Part shown: positions 1 through 7,588 of the stretch, piece after piece
Layout: the number at the start of each line of letters is the position of its first letter
How positions within the stretch are numbered: position 1 is the stretch's first letter
Source of the DNA: Micavibrio sp.
GTDB lineage: Bacteria > Pseudomonadota > Alphaproteobacteria > Micavibrionales > Micavibrionaceae
Assembly: GCA_026989265.1 (NCBI GenBank)
Contig: JALSJP010000005.1
Span: forward strand, 37,993 to 101,992
DNA: 64,000 nucleotides
Direction: 5' to 3'
The notes under the pieces: model-generated
What the model was told of the DNA's origin: nothing
What the model saw: only the letters and a program-made list of their open reading frames with translations
Databases searched by the model: none
Translations under genes and position numbers: made by a program

Positions 1-704
1 CTGATACAGGAACGGGCATTGATGAGGAAACTTTAGAGAAGATATTTGATCCGTTCTTCTCGACTAAAGATCAGGGCAAGGGAACAGGGCTTGGTTTATC
101 TGTTGTCTATGGTTTGGTGCAAGAGATGGGCGGTGCGCTTGATGTGTCTTCTGTGCTTGGAAAAGGCACTAAAATGTCACTATATCTACCGCTTAGCCAC
201 GAAGAGCAAAGTAAGAAAATTTCGGGTAATGTGTCTGATTTATCGACAATATGTCTTGATGGCTATAGCGTCCTTGTTGCGGAGGATGAGCCTGATTTGC
301 TTATGCTTGTTACAAATATGCTTGAGGAGATGGGGCTTAAGGTTTATGGCGCAAGCGATGGTGATGAGGCTTTGGTGCTGCTTGATGATCATATGGATGA
401 GGGCATAGATATTTTACTAACTGATGTTGTTATGCCTAATCTTAATGGGGTGAAGCTTGCGGAGCTTGTTTCGGCTATGTCGCCTCAAACTAAAATTATA
501 TTTATGAGCGGATACCCTGCTAATGGTGATATGGCGCCTGTTGAGCTGCCTGATGATTTATCATTTGTTGCAAAGCCGGTTGATTACCAAGCTCTTGCTG
601 TGCTGCTTTTGAATAAGCTTAGGGAAGGCACGCCCGAGACTTTGGCTTTTGCGGCTCAATCTATGCCGCAATGGGAAACTGTTAATACTGATAAGGGGGA
701 CTAG
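1..704 (+). CDS. Hybrid sensor histidine kinase, C-terminal part (CckA-like), 5' end outside window
   Basis: The frame is open from base 3 and ends at 704. The visible part starts in the ATP-binding domain: DTGTGID (G1 box), then FDPFFSTK (F box) and GKGTGLGLS (G2 box). A linker of about 30 residues leads to a receiver domain with acidic pair EDE, phospho-acceptor Asp in LLTDVVMP, and Lys in VAKPVD. An ATPase domain followed by a C-terminal receiver is the layout of CckA-type hybrid kinases, which in alphaproteobacteria feed phosphate to ChpT and CtrA. The sensor and HisKA domains lie outside the window, so the CckA name is only a likeness. A receiver gene follows after one base, suggesting one operon. 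Confidence 0.85.
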   Translation, partial: DTGTGIDEETLEKIFDPFFSTKDQGKGTGLGLSVVYGLVQEMGGALDVSSVLGKGTKMSLYLPLSHEEQSKKISGNVSDLSTICLDGYSVLVAEDEPDLLMLVTNMLEEMGLKVYGASDGDEALVLLDDHMDEGIDILLTDVVMPNLNGVKLAELVSAMSPQTKIIFMSGYPANGDMAPVELPDDLSFVAKPVDYQALAVLLLNKLREGTPETLAFAAQSMPQWETVNTDKGD

Positions 705-705
705 A

Positions 706-1107
706 ATGGCTGATGGTGCAAAAAAATTATCAGATTTAAAAGTGTTGGTCGTGGATGATCAAGATGATGCGCGCGCGCTTGTTCGTAATATGCTAACCGA
801 GATGGGGGTTCATCAGGTTTTTGACGCATCTGATGGACGTCAAGCTCTGTCATTTATTGACGCTGCATTTGACTTTGTTGATTTTATTGTGTGTGACTGG
901 AATATGCCGAGCATGTCTGGCGTTGAGCTTTTGCGGCAATTGCGGACGGTTGATCCTGATATTCCGTTTTTAATGGTGACGGGGCGCGGTGATATGGATT
1001 CTGTTATTGAGGCGAAAAGCTCTGGAGTTACGGGCTATATCAGAAAGCCGTTTTCTCCAGCTCAGTTTGAGGCAAAAATCCGTATCATTATGAAGAAGAG
1101 CTTTTAG
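706..1107 (+). CDS. Single-domain response regulator (CheY-like receiver)
   Basis: The protein has 133 residues, a receiver domain with no output domain. The start is ATG 706, preceded by a strong ribosome site AAGGGGGA, and one base after the kinase stop. Visible receiver residues are the acidic pair in VVDDQDD, the phospho-Asp in VCDWNMP, the conserved Thr in LMVTGRGD and the Lys in IRKPF. Such stand-alone receivers act by protein contact or as phosphate relays, for example CheY or DivK. The link to the upstream kinase is inferred from adjacency. Its stop lies about 20-30 bases from the broken hipA of the accessory island, so it marks the island's left edge. Confidence 0.88.
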   Translation: MADGAKKLSDLKVLVVDDQDDARALVRNMLTEMGVHQVFDASDGRQALSFIDAAFDFVDFIVCDWNMPSMSGVELLRQLRTVDPDIPFLMVTGRGDMDSVIEAKSSGVTGYIRKPFSPAQFEAKIRIIMKKSF

Positions 1108-1109
1108 AC

Positions 1110-1821
1110 ACTGTACCGGAAATAACAGTAAAACGCTTTACGGCCAGAGCTTGGCTGCCGCGCAATTTGCCAAAATCGGGAAGATTTTCAATATCGGATA
1201 GCGCTACCAGTTTGATCTCCGGCACATTCATACCAATTTGCCCGGCCATATGCATCATGGCATATTCATTTTCGGGGACATTGTCATGCGTGGGGGACGG
1301 CAATTTTACAATCCAGTCTCCACCCATACCGCTGGCTGGGATTGTTAGCCCACCATGACGCTCCATCAGCGCCGAAAATTTCAGTTGCACGCCCGCAAGA
1401 GAAAAACGCAAAGCTTGCTGTGTATCTTGTTTTTCACCCTGATATTCTGCTTTGGTTTTTTTTAAATAGGCAGAGAAGACCCTTCCGCAGGTCGGGCAAT
1501 TACGCCGCCAGGCAAATCCTCACCCAAAAGGTAAAGCAGGGTAAATTCACTACCCGGCTTAACGCCGCCGCGCATCGCAAGATACTCCCTCAAATGCCCT
1601 TCGGGAAGCATATTAGAAAAAAACGGCGGGGCTTTGACGCTATAGGCTTTTGTGTCGGTGAGTAGACTGCCATCAGATGAAAAATAAGACTGGCTTAAAA
1701 CAGGGCGTTTTGGATCATTGATATAGGCTTCATCGAAGGTAGATAAAATTCGTCCATCGGGTAGCTGTGTTAGAAGCCACACGCGCCGTTCATTCAGAAA
1801 AACATCAAGCGAAGCTGTCAT
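1110..1821 (-). pseudogene. Broken hipA (HipA-family kinase toxin), frameshifted and 3'-truncated
   Basis: On the minus strand the first 119 codons (1821 to 1462) match the HipA N-terminal domain (DGRILSTFDEAY, FFSNMLPEG, LLYLLGEDLPGG). The frame then meets a stop inside a run of eight A (plus-strand T run 1456-1463). Homology continues in another frame (about 1450 to 1130) with the HipA nucleotide-loop region SLAGVQLKFSAL and ALAVKRF, then stops abruptly where the response regulator gene ends. The catalytic Asp/Asn residues of the kinase core are therefore missing. The frameshift alone could be a sequencing or slippage error, but the truncation cannot be rescued. The start overlaps the antitoxin stop as ATGA. 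Confidence 0.85.
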
Positions 1822-2108
1822 GACAATTTCTCTTCATTATCTGGTTGCCAGGCTGGTCGTGATGCTTCTTCTCCATCACCAGATAGCATAGACCGGACAG
1901 CGGGTGCTAAACTGCGGGGAACGAGCATAGTCTCCAAATCCAAAAGCCGCGCCATTTCCAAAAAGCTGGAAAGGCGTATATCAATTTTTCCTGCCTCAAT
2001 CTGTGAAATATGGCTCTGCGGCAAGCCCATTTTAGCACCCAATGCGCTCTGCGTGAGGCCCTTGGTTTTCCGCGCCGCGCGGAGTTTTTTAATAATATTA
2101 TCCATCAT
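1818..2108 (-). CDS. hipB: HipB-like antitoxin, Xre-family HTH
   Basis: The protein has 96 residues. Residues 5-65 form an Xre/Cro-type helix-turn-helix (RKTKGLTQSALGAKMGLPQ, then SHISQIEAGKIDIRLSSF), followed by a Pro/Glu-rich tail. It overlaps the broken hipA by four bases, the usual hipBA order. HipB proteins bind their own promoter and neutralise HipA. Here the toxin partner is dead, so the antitoxin is an orphan unless it cross-acts with the second HipA at 11398-12747; that is speculation. Two dyads just upstream (2112-2129 and 2144-2157) are candidate operators. ATG 2108 and ATG 2105 are both possible starts. Confidence 0.85.
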   Translation of the reverse strand: MMDNIIKKLRAARKTKGLTQSALGAKMGLPQSHISQIEAGKIDIRLSSFLEMARLLDLETMLVPRSLAPAVRSMLSGDGEEASRPAWQPDNEEKLS

Positions 2109-2111
2109 TCT

Positions 2112-2157
2112 TATATGTTACCACATATATTGAATAAATAAAATATGTTATAGCATA
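2112..2157. promoter_or_regulatory. Two AT-rich dyads upstream of hipB, candidate autoregulatory operators
   Basis: The first dyad is TATATGT-TACC-ACATATA at 2112-2129. The second is TATG-TTATAG-CATA at 2144-2157. They lie 3-50 bases upstream of the hipB start, where HipB operators usually sit. Binding is inferred from symmetry and position only. Confidence 0.45.
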
Positions 2158-2169
2158 ATCAAAGGATTT

Positions 2170-2328
2170 GTGGTGGTGGATGAATGCCGGATTAATAAAA
2201 ATCTGGCTGATAATAAGGCATTAAAAGAATATAGCGATTTCAACAAAACCCAAAAAATTACATCCGATTTTGATAAGCGGATTGAGCTATGCTTCAAAAC
2301 AAAGATAAACCTTAATTTTAAGGTTTAA
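2170..2328 (+). pseudogene. 3'-terminal remnant of a rhuM gene
   Basis: Reading from GTG 2170 to TAA 2328 gives 52 residues, including NKALKEYSDFNKTQKITSDF. The same motif ends the intact RhuM protein downstream (KKALAEYKEFNKKQKIKSDF, around 5240-5310). Only about the last 30 residues are homologous and there is no good ribosome site, so this is a relic and not a gene. It implies an earlier rhuM-containing restriction locus here that was lost or replaced. Confidence 0.7.
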
Positions 2329-2401
2329 ATTACTTGAATATTTAGTGATTTTCCATTATTTTCTCAACTGTACTCATTCAAATTATAACCGTAGGAATGC
2401 T

Positions 2402-2599
2402 ATGAACAGCGACATAATGACTATCAAAGAGGTTGCCGCGTATCTCAAATTAAATGAGAAGACGACGTACAGGCTAACATCTGACGGTAAAATCCCTGCC
2501 TTTAAAGTTGGTGGGAGCTGGCGTTTTAGGCGGTCTGAAATTGATCGCTGGATCAAAGAGCAAGAACAAGGCGCACAAGATATAAGGAATCAAAAATGA
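2402..2599 (+). CDS. Excisionase/MerR-like helix-turn-helix protein (HTH_17)
   Basis: The protein has 65 residues. ATG 2402 was chosen because TAGGA lies 6-10 bases upstream and homology begins at once (MTIKEVAAYLKLNEKTTYRL, then KIPAFKVGGSWRFRRSEIDRW). This is the excisionase-family DNA-binding fold, in which a winged helix reads one DNA turn. The stop overlaps the hsdM start by four bases, so the gene is the first of the restriction-modification operon and may regulate it. The small size leaves an excisionase role also possible, given the integrase at the other end of the island. Confidence 0.85.
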   Translation: MNSDIMTIKEVAAYLKLNEKTTYRLTSDGKIPAFKVGGSWRFRRSEIDRWIKEQEQGAQDIRNQK

Positions 2600-4308
2600 G
2601 CATAGAACAAAAATTCCTAAATGAGCTGGACACCAAGCTTTGGAAAGCAGCGGACAAATTACGCTCCAGCCTTGATGCGGCAAATTACAAACATATCGTG
2701 CTTGGGCTTATCTTTTTGAAATATGTTTCTGATGCGTTTGAAGAGCGCCAAGAAGAATTGCTTGAGCTGTTTAAAACCAACAGTGATGACAATATCTATT
2801 ATCTACCAAGAGATGATTACGATAGCGACGCTGAATACGAAGAGGCCATTCAATCCGAACTAGAACTCATAGAATACTACCAAGAGGCAAATGTTATCTG
2901 GGTGCCCAAACATGCACGCTGGACATATCTTAAAGAAACGGCAGCTTTGCCAATTGGGGATGTGCTCTGGCAAGACAATAAGGGACAGGACGTTAAACTT
3001 CGTTCTATTTCTTGGCTTGTCGATAATGCGCTTGATGAAATCGAAAAAGAAAATCCTAAGCTCAAAGGCATTCTAAACAGTATCAGCCAATACCAACTTG
3101 AAAATGACAAACTCACAGGGCTTATTAATACATTCTCTGACACCAGCTTTAGCAAGGCAGAGTATAACGGCAAACGCTTAAGCCTGCACAGCAAGGATAT
3201 TCTCGGTCATGTTTATGAGTATTTCCTTGGGCAATTTGCGCTCGCAGAGGGCAAACAAGGCGGGCAGTATTGGACACCTAAAAGCATAGTAACTTTAATT
3301 GTTGAAATGTTAGAACCTTATAAAGGGCGTATTTATGACCCTGCGATGGGTTCAGGTGGGTTTTTCTCTTCAAATGATAAATTTATAGAGGCTCACGCGC
3401 GAGAAAAACATTACAACGCCGCCGATCAGAGAAAGAAAATCTCCATTTACGGGCAAGAGGCCAACCCCACAACATGGAAACTAGCCGCAATGAATATGGT
3501 GATCCGTGGGCTGGATTTCAATTTCGGTAAAAAGAACGGCGATACGTTCCTTGATGATCAACACCCAGATTTACGCGCCGATTACGTCATGGCAAACCCG
3601 CCCTTTAATATCAAGGATTGGTGGCATGGCAAATTAGAAGGCGATGCACGCTGGAAATACGGCACGCCGCCACAAGGCAACGCCAATTTCGGCTGGATGC
3701 AGCACATGCTCTATCACCTTGCGCCGACGGGATCTATGGCGCTGCTCCTTGCCAATGGCTCGATGAGCTCCAACACCAATAATGAAGGTGCCATCCGCCA
3801 AAAGCTTATTGAGGAAGATATGGTGGAATGCATGGTTGCTCTGCCGGGGCAGCTTTTTACCAATACGCAAATCCCCGCCTGTATCTGGTTTTTGACCAAG
3901 GACAAGAAAAACGGACTGCGCCTTGATAAGGAAAAACGTAACCGCAGCGGCGAGACGCTATTTATTGATGCTCGTAATCTTGGCTTCATGAAAGACCGCG
4001 TCCTGCGTGATTTCACCGACGATGATATCAAGAAACTGGCCTACACTTTCCATGCATGGCAAATGGGTGAAGGCTACGAAGACGTTGCGGGCTTTTGCTA
4101 CTCCGCGACCATAAAGGACATGAAAAAGCATGACTTTGTCCTCACCCCTGGGCGTTATGTCGGCGCAGCGGATCAAGAGGAAGACACCGAACCCTTCAAC
4201 GAGAAAATGACGCGTTTAACAGCACAGCTCAAAGATCAATTCGTTGAGAGCGACCGCCTAGAACTTGAGATCAAAAAGAACCTCGGAGGGCTTGGCTATG
4301 AGCTCTGA
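2596..4308 (+). CDS. hsdM: Type I restriction-modification system, DNA methyltransferase subunit HsdM
   Basis: The protein has 570 residues, typical for HsdM. The N-terminal helical HsdM domain spans about 1-150 (LDTKLWKAADKLRSSLDA, HIVLGLIFLKYVSDAF). The N6-adenine methylase domain follows with motif I DPAMGSGGFF near residue 248, which binds AdoMet, and motif IV NPPF near residue 333, which holds the flipped adenine. HsdM pairs with HsdS to methylate the target site and protect host DNA. The start overlaps the upstream HTH gene by four bases. The 3' end overlaps rhuM by eleven bases. Confidence 0.96.
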   Translation: MSIEQKFLNELDTKLWKAADKLRSSLDAANYKHIVLGLIFLKYVSDAFEERQEELLELFKTNSDDNIYYLPRDDYDSDAEYEEAIQSELELIEYYQEANVIWVPKHARWTYLKETAALPIGDVLWQDNKGQDVKLRSISWLVDNALDEIEKENPKLKGILNSISQYQLENDKLTGLINTFSDTSFSKAEYNGKRLSLHSKDILGHVYEYFLGQFALAEGKQGGQYWTPKSIVTLIVEMLEPYKGRIYDPAMGSGGFFSSNDKFIEAHAREKHYNAADQRKKISIYGQEANPTTWKLAAMNMVIRGLDFNFGKKNGDTFLDDQHPDLRADYVMANPPFNIKDWWHGKLEGDARWKYGTPPQGNANFGWMQHMLYHLAPTGSMALLLANGSMSSNTNNEGAIRQKLIEEDMVECMVALPGQLFTNTQIPACIWFLTKDKKNGLRLDKEKRNRSGETLFIDARNLGFMKDRVLRDFTDDDIKKLAYTFHAWQMGEGYEDVAGFCYSATIKDMKKHDFVLTPGRYVGAADQEEDTEPFNEKMTRLTAQLKDQFVESDRLELEIKKNLGGLGYEL

Positions 4309-5347
4309 GAACAACAAAAATGAAATCGCGCTTATCGGCGGACAAACACCGTTCATCCTATATGGCGGAGATGACGATAAAGTACACGTCAAAGTATTTA
4401 TTGAAAATGAAACAATTTGGTTGCCACAACGAGCCATGGCAGAGCTTTTCGATACATCAATCGACAATATCAGCCTTCACCTCAAAAATATCTATGCAGA
4501 TAGTGAATTAGACGAAAATTCAACTGCCGAGGATTTCTCGGTAGTTCAAAATGAAGGTGGCCGCAGCGTTAAAAGAACCCTGAAATTCTATAACCTCGAT
4601 GCCATTATTGCCGTTGGTTACCGTGTGAATTCGCGCAGGGCAACCCAGTTCCGCATCTGGGCAACACAAATCCTAAAAGAGTTCATCAAAAAAGGCTTCG
4701 TGCTGGATGATGAACGCTTAAGACAGGGTGAAGCCACATTTGGTGAAGATTATTTCCAAGAGCTCTTGGAGCGTGTCCGCTCAATCCGTGCCAGTGAACG
4801 GCGCATCTATCAACAAATCACAGATATTTTTGCGGAAATCAGTGATGACTATGACAAGGAATCAGACATCACACAAAATTTCTACGCCATGATCCAGAAT
4901 AAATTCCACTTTGCCATTACTGGGAAAACAGCGCCTGAAATTATTCACGAAAAATCAGACCGCAACGCCCCGCATATGGGATTGACCACATGGAAAAACA
5001 GCCCCAAAGGGCGGGTTATATCCTCCGATGTAAAGGTGGCAAAAAACTATCTGGAAGAAAAAGAGATTAAAAAGCTGGAACGCACGATTTCAGGGTTCTT
5101 TGACTATATCGAAAACATTATCGAAAACCGTGTCAAAATGGAAATGCAAGATATGGCAGATAGCGTCGATAAATTCTTGAGCTTTAATGAATATAAAATT
5201 TTGGAAGGCAAAGGAAAAATCAGCCGCCCCCAAGCCGACAAAAAAGCCTTGGCAGAATACAAAGAATTCAACAAAAAACAAAAAATCAAGTCAGATTTCG
5301 ACGCCCTAATCGCCAAAACCAAAAAAAATGGGGAGGTGGCGGGATGA
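4298..5347 (+). CDS. RhuM-family protein within the type I R-M operon
   Basis: The protein has 349 residues. ATG 4298 was chosen because CGGAGGG lies 7-14 bases upstream; an earlier non-ATG start at 4265 lacks such a site. The N-terminal half has the family signature (IWLPQRAMAELFDTSIDNIS, FYNLDAIIAVGYRVNS, FRIWATQILKEF). The C-terminal part (about 270-349) is helical and Lys-rich. RhuM was first named from a Salmonella pathogenicity island; its biochemical role is not settled. It is often found between hsdM and hsdS, as here, overlapping both, so an accessory role in restriction or its control is inferred. A remnant of a second copy lies at 2170-2328. Confidence 0.9.
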   Translation: MSSENNKNEIALIGGQTPFILYGGDDDKVHVKVFIENETIWLPQRAMAELFDTSIDNISLHLKNIYADSELDENSTAEDFSVVQNEGGRSVKRTLKFYNLDAIIAVGYRVNSRRATQFRIWATQILKEFIKKGFVLDDERLRQGEATFGEDYFQELLERVRSIRASERRIYQQITDIFAEISDDYDKESDITQNFYAMIQNKFHFAITGKTAPEIIHEKSDRNAPHMGLTTWKNSPKGRVISSDVKVAKNYLEEKEIKKLERTISGFFDYIENIIENRVKMEMQDMADSVDKFLSFNEYKILEGKGKISRPQADKKALAEYKEFNKKQKIKSDFDALIAKTKKNGEVAG

Positions 5348-6759
5348 GTACAACAGAACCTTTATTTAATAAAGAATACATTCTCTCTGAAATGGCATCA
5401 CTTGTAGGAGATAAAATTCTTGCATCTAAAATCAGCTGTGATAACTATATTTCAACAGATAACATGCTCGTTGATAGAGGCGGCGTTGAGCCAGCAATAA
5501 AACTTCCTGCTGCAACTAAATTTAATCATTTCAAAACAAGCGATACTCTATTTTCAAATATTAGAACATATTTCAGAAAAGTATGGCTTGCCGATTTTGA
5601 GGGTGGTGCATCTCCTGATGTTCTTATTTTCAGAACAAATGATGCAGAAATTTTAGACCCAACATATCTCTATTACATCATAAGCGATAAAAACTTTACT
5701 GATTATACGGTCTTAACAGCTAAGGGCGTTAAGATGCCACGCGGCGATAAAGTAGCAATCATGCAATATAAATTTTATTTACCAGAGCCAGATAAACAAA
5801 AATCTATTGCTCAAACCCTGCGATCTTTAGACAATAAAATCGAGAATAACCGCAAGATAAATGAGACATTGGAGGGGATGGCGCAGGCGGTGTTTAAGAG
5901 CTGGTTTGTGGATTTTGAGCCGACAAGAGCAAAAATTGCGGCGTTAGAAAAAGGCGGGAGCGAACAGGACGCAAACCTAGCCGCCATGCAAGCCATCAGC
6001 GGTAAATCACCCGCCGAGCTAGAGCTTATGCGCTCCTCCTCCCCCGAAGCCTACAAAGAGCTAACCTCCACAGCTCAACTCTTCCCCTCCGCCCTACAAG
6101 ACAGCGAACTAGGCCAAATCCCTGATGGTTGGGAGGTTGAATCAATCGGTGATATAGCAAAAGCAAGGGGTGGATATGCTTTCAAAGGAAAAGAGTTTAT
6201 AGATACAGGAAATCCTGTTGTCAAAATTAAAAACATCACGGGAGACGGCAGGGTAGACATTAAAAACTGTCAATGTATCGACGATGACGTTGCATCAAAA
6301 GCTTCCCGTTTTAAATTAAATGATGGTGATTTAATTATGGCTATGACTGGTGCGACCGTTGCAAAAGTTGGCTTAGTTGTAACCGAAGGGAAATCTATTT
6401 ATTTAAATCAGCGTGTTGCTAAATTTGAATCAGAAAAATTTGGTAAAAAAATATCTTGGTTTTTATATTGCTGTTTTAAACGATCAGAAATATTTAATTT
6501 GGTTGTCGGTGCAGCACAAGGGAGTGCTCAACCGAATATAAGTTCAAATGGTATAGAGGCTACAAGAATATTATTATCAGAAGATGCTTTGATAGATAGT
6601 TTTTGCAACTTTGTATCAGTCTTTTTTAATGCATGGATTGATAATATAGAACAATCTCAAACCCTAACCCAAACCCGCGATGCACTCCTCCCCAAACTCC
6701 TTTCCGGGGAAATAGATGTTAGTGATGTTGCGGATGAAATTAAGGAAACTGCATCATGA
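5344..6759 (+). CDS. hsdS: Type I R-M specificity subunit HsdS
   Basis: The protein has 471 residues, long enough for two target-recognition domains. The first runs about 1-145. It is followed by a conserved helical spacer near 149-198 (SLDNKIENNRKINETLEGMA, AVFKSWFVDFEP). The second domain starts near PDGWEVESIGDI and runs to about 420, and a second helical repeat ends the protein (TLTQTRDALLPKLLSGEIDV). Each domain reads one half of the bipartite DNA target. The start overlaps rhuM by four bases with GGAGGTGG upstream. The two recognition halves are AT-richer than the conserved helices, as expected for exchangeable domains. The target sequence cannot be read from the protein. Confidence 0.95.
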   Translation: MSTTEPLFNKEYILSEMASLVGDKILASKISCDNYISTDNMLVDRGGVEPAIKLPAATKFNHFKTSDTLFSNIRTYFRKVWLADFEGGASPDVLIFRTNDAEILDPTYLYYIISDKNFTDYTVLTAKGVKMPRGDKVAIMQYKFYLPEPDKQKSIAQTLRSLDNKIENNRKINETLEGMAQAVFKSWFVDFEPTRAKIAALEKGGSEQDANLAAMQAISGKSPAELELMRSSSPEAYKELTSTAQLFPSALQDSELGQIPDGWEVESIGDIAKARGGYAFKGKEFIDTGNPVVKIKNITGDGRVDIKNCQCIDDDVASKASRFKLNDGDLIMAMTGATVAKVGLVVTEGKSIYLNQRVAKFESEKFGKKISWFLYCCFKRSEIFNLVVGAAQGSAQPNISSNGIEATRILLSEDALIDSFCNFVSVFFNAWIDNIEQSQTLTQTRDALLPKLLSGEIDVSDVADEIKETAS

Positions 6760-7496
6760 GTAAAATTTTGTTTCTTGATGAATCTGGTGACCATAATTTA
6801 ACGGCTATTGACCCGCAACATCCAATATTTTTATTGGGGGGTGTTATTGCGGATAAAGAATATGCACTTGGAGAAATGACCGATAAATTAAATGCTTTTA
6901 AAATTGATTTATTTGACACAACTGAAATCACCCTACATACAGCAGACTTCACGCGCCAGAGAAACGGTTTTGAAAGAATGAAAGAGCGTGGTTTTTGTGC
7001 TGAATTTTATCAAAAGTTAAATACACTAATTTCTGAATTAGATATTAAAATATTAGCGTGTGCTATTAAAAAAGAACATCATATGAAAAAATATGGATTA
7101 GATGCTGTAGATCCATACCACTTATCATTAAATGTATTAGTTGAGCGTTTCTGTTTTGAAATCGGGGAGAATGCTCCAAAAGCACATATTATTGCAGAAT
7201 CGAGAGACGCAACACTTGATAGGCAGCTAGATTTATCATGGTTAAACCTTAAAGTGTCAGGTACTCATTATATGCAAGCAGTTGATATTAATAACAGGAT
7301 AGGTTCCCTTACGACAAAAACGAAAAATGATAAATTGGCTGGGCTAGAAATTGCTGATGCTATCGTAACGCCAATTGCAAGGCGAATATTAAATCGTAAA
7401 TCTAGAATAGATTTGGATATAATAAAGGGGAAAATGCGGAAAAATCATTTAGGAGAAATAACAGGTTATGGCTTAGTGATTTTGCCCAAAAAATAA
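6756..7496 (+). CDS. DUF3800 domain protein in the R-M operon
   Basis: The protein has 246 residues. The start overlaps the hsdS stop by four bases. The N-terminus FLDESGDHNL (residues 5-14) and the following FLLGGVIAD match the DUF3800 family, whose conserved Asp and Glu residues suggest an RNase H-like or nuclease-type fold. Further acidic residues occur at IIAESRDATLD (about 148-158) and ADAIVTPIARR (about 209-219), also typical of the family. No activity can be assigned from sequence. DUF3800 genes are common in defence and mobile regions; placement between hsdS and hsdR suggests a part in the restriction system or a passenger defence gene. The region is AT-rich. Confidence 0.8.
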   Translation: MSKILFLDESGDHNLTAIDPQHPIFLLGGVIADKEYALGEMTDKLNAFKIDLFDTTEITLHTADFTRQRNGFERMKERGFCAEFYQKLNTLISELDIKILACAIKKEHHMKKYGLDAVDPYHLSLNVLVERFCFEIGENAPKAHIIAESRDATLDRQLDLSWLNLKVSGTHYMQAVDINNRIGSLTTKTKNDKLAGLEIADAIVTPIARRILNRKSRIDLDIIKGKMRKNHLGEITGYGLVILPKK

Positions 7497-7588
7497 GGTC
7501 GACCCCCGCTACGCAGTGACCAACCTCTACTTACATGGTGTATTATATACCCTAAAATGTCAAGAAAATTGTAGAAAGTATAAACAAA

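Noticed and set aside
46..408. Open frame of 120 codons overlapping the kinase gene
   Set aside because: It is in another frame of the histidine kinase, starts with TTG and has a Leu/Arg/Met-rich composition typical of an out-of-frame reading.
7497..7588. GC-rich piece GTCGACCCCCGCTACGCAG upstream of hsdR as a possible att or relic site
   Set aside because: No second copy and no symmetry were found, and it is too short to judge.
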